The notes under the pieces are model-generated. The model was given only the letters and a program-made list of their open reading frames with translations, did not search any database and was not told the DNA's origin. A stretch of 8,174 bases of DNA from Nitrospirota bacterium (lineage in GTDB: Bacteria > Nitrospirota > Thermodesulfovibrionia > UBA6902). Positions 7,006-8,174 of this stretch are shown piece after piece. Position numbers and translations under genes: made by a program. The stretch spans positions 1 to 8,174 of the forward strand of contig WFVK01000188.1 in NCBI GenBank assembly GCA_015491705.1, written 5' to 3'. Position 1 is the first letter of the stretch, and each line of letters opens with the position of its first letter.

Positions 7006-7785
7006 TTACCAGAGTATCTCATTCATCGGGAAGACGGGACCTTCCCTGCATACGCGTTTGTAGCCTCCGGTGGTGTTTACGATACATCCGAGACATGCAC
7101 CGATTCCGCAGGCCATATTCTGCTCAAGGGCCGCATAACCCCTTAATCCGTATTCCGCTGCAAGCGCGGACAATGACCTGAGCATGGGCTCCGGCCCGCA
7201 CGCATAGATGCAGCAATCCTCTGAAACAGAGGGGTTTCCCTGTATAAACTCTCTCAGTATGGCGGTGACAGGGCCTTTCCGTCCCGTGTCTCCGCTGTCA
7301 GTGCAGATATGCGTTTCAATGCCGATTGAGTTGAGCTCCTCGATACATAATAAACCGCTTCCTGTTTTTGCGCCGTAGAAGAGAACGGGCTTTTTCAGAG
7401 AGGCGATCAGGCCTTCGGCAAGGGCGAAGACCGGCGCGATACCCACTCCGCCGGCGACGAGTATTATGTTCTTCCGCGATCTCCCCACGGGAAAACTGTT
7501 GCCGAGGGGACCGATAATCTGCAGTACGTCACCCGGTCTTTTGCGGCTCAGGATATCCGTTCCCCTGCCGGCCACCCTGTAGAGAATCCGGATATCGCTC
7601 CCGGTGCGTCTGTGGATGCTGAACGGCCTTTTCAGCAGCGGATCAAGGCCGTTGCCCGTGGAGAGCATGAAGAAATTGCCCGGCTCGGGCCTCCTGATTT
7701 TCTTTAACGGATGGAAGGTTAAGAGATAATGATTTTCTGCAAGCCGCCTGTTGTCTTTTACGGATGCCTCAAATAATCTACTCAA
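7006..7785 (-). CDS. pyrK: Dihydroorotate dehydrogenase electron-transfer subunit
   Basis: A 259-residue FAD and [2Fe-2S] protein that passes electrons from PyrD to NAD+. Seen: the flavin-binding RPFSI (53-57), a pyrophosphate/NAD-binding GGVGIAP (112-118), ACGPEPML (195-202), and at the C-terminus the 2Fe-2S cysteines C226-x4-C231-x2-C234-x11-C246. The frame opens with TTG at 7785, giving [12 protein letters not shown]. No ATG or GTG lies close by, and the next Met is residue 40, which would cut the flavin domain. The TTG lies inside the end of greA, overlapping it by 8 bases, so initiation is probably coupled to greA termination. Confidence 0.94.
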   Translation of the reverse strand: MSRLFEASVKDNRRLAENHYLLTFHPLKKIRRPEPGNFFMLSTGNGLDPLLKRPFSIHRRTGSDIRILYRVAGRGTDILSRKRPGDVLQIIGPLGNSFPVGRSRKNIILVAGGVGIAPVFALAEGLIASLKKPVLFYGAKTGSGLLCIEELNSIGIETHICTDSGDTGRKGPVTAILREFIQGNPSVSEDCCIYACGPEPMLRSLSALAAEYGLRGYAALEQNMACGIGACLGCIVNTTGGYKRVCREGPVFPMNEILW

Positions 7786-8174
7786 AGCTTATCTCTAAGA
7801 TTTCATACTCCATTGTCCTGGCAGGCGCCTTTATGATAACCGTATCGCCGATCTCTTTGCCGATAAGCGACCTTCCGACGGGCGAGCTGATGGATATTCT
7901 GCCGGTTTTAACGTCTGCCTCATCCTGGCCCACCAGGGTAAAGACCTTTTCCTCGTCCGTGTCGACATCAAAAATTTTCACCTTTGCCCCGAATGCCACC
8001 CTGTTCTGAGATATCTTCGAAGGATCGATCACCTCGGCAAGCGCGAGCTTGCTCTTGAGCTCCTGGATGCGTCCCTCGATAAACGACTGTCTTTCTTTTG
8101 CGGCATGATATTCCGCATTTTCAGACAGGTCGCCGTGCTCCCTCGCCTCGGCGATCGCCCTGATATTTTTGGGG
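7778..8174 (-). CDS. greA: Transcription elongation factor GreA (5' end cut by window)
   Basis: GreA rescues backtracked RNA polymerase by stimulating transcript cleavage through the secondary channel. About 132 codons are present; the first base at 8174 is part of a split codon, and roughly 25-30 N-terminal residues lie outside. Seen: the coiled-coil signature [21 protein letters not shown] and FIEGRIQEL, including the D and E of GDLSENAEY, the tip acidic residues expected for cleavage activity. Then comes the FKBP-like C-terminal domain with [30 protein letters not shown]. The C-terminus YEILEISFE is complete. It is the first visible gene of the leftward greA-pyrK-pyrD-SAM hydrolase run; the promoter and any earlier genes lie beyond the window. 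Confidence 0.95.
   Translation of the reverse strand, partial: PKNIRAIAEAREHGDLSENAEYHAAKERQSFIEGRIQELKSKLALAEVIDPSKISQNRVAFGAKVKIFDVDTDEEKVFTLVGQDEADVKTGRISISSPVGRSLIGKEIGDTVIIKAPARTMEYEILEISFE

Noticed and set aside
1..8174. CRISPR array, tRNA, rRNA or transposase
   Set aside because: No regularly spaced repeats, tRNA-like stretches or transposase motifs were seen on either strand.

Overview
The window holds seven protein genes in a dense, bacterial, moderately GC-rich layout. The gene content suggests an anaerobic or facultative bacterium: a two-subunit NAD-linked dihydroorotate dehydrogenase (PyrK/PyrD type 1B), a cobalamin-binding-type radical SAM enzyme, an S-adenosylmethionine hydrolase and an Fe-S RumA-type rRNA methyltransferase. 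Nitrospirota or a deep Desulfobacterota-like lineage would fit, but this is inference and no phylogenetic marker here proves it.

Left block (1-3205, minus strand). A single 713-codon ORF encodes a complete serine O-acetyltransferase (CysE) fused in frame to a complete cysteinyl-tRNA synthetase (CysS). Downstream lies an RlmD/RumA-type 23S rRNA m5U methyltransferase, cut by the left edge. Its TRAM domain appears to be encoded in a 71-bp overlap with the 3' end of cysS.

Divergent intergenic region (3206-3542). This is the richest non-coding stretch. It holds a 232-bp diverged inverted repeat (3229-3460), inside it a 17-bp tandem repeat (3424-3457), and just outside it a good sigma70-like promoter on the minus strand (3473-3501). 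Transcription from that promoter would place almost the entire inverted repeat in the 5' leader of the cysE-cysS fusion, where it could fold into a long hairpin. A TATAAT box for the plus strand overlaps the same promoter.

Centre (3543-5174, plus strand). A stand-alone cobalamin-binding/radical SAM protein of unknown substrate, bracketed by a perfect 16-bp inverted repeat (3506-3521 and 5184-5199).

Right block (5216-8174, minus strand). An apparent operon in the order greA (cut by the right edge), pyrK, pyrD, SAM hydrolase (DUF62). greA and pyrK overlap by 8 bases, with pyrK starting at TTG. The other junctions are 18 and 29 nt. A GGCAGG-N4-CCTGCC hairpin lies on each side of the SAM-hydrolase gene.

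Functionally the left block ties cysteine precursor synthesis to cysteine tRNA charging in one polypeptide, and the right block is pyrimidine synthesis plus a transcript-cleavage factor. No tRNA, rRNA, CRISPR array or recognisable transposase is present.
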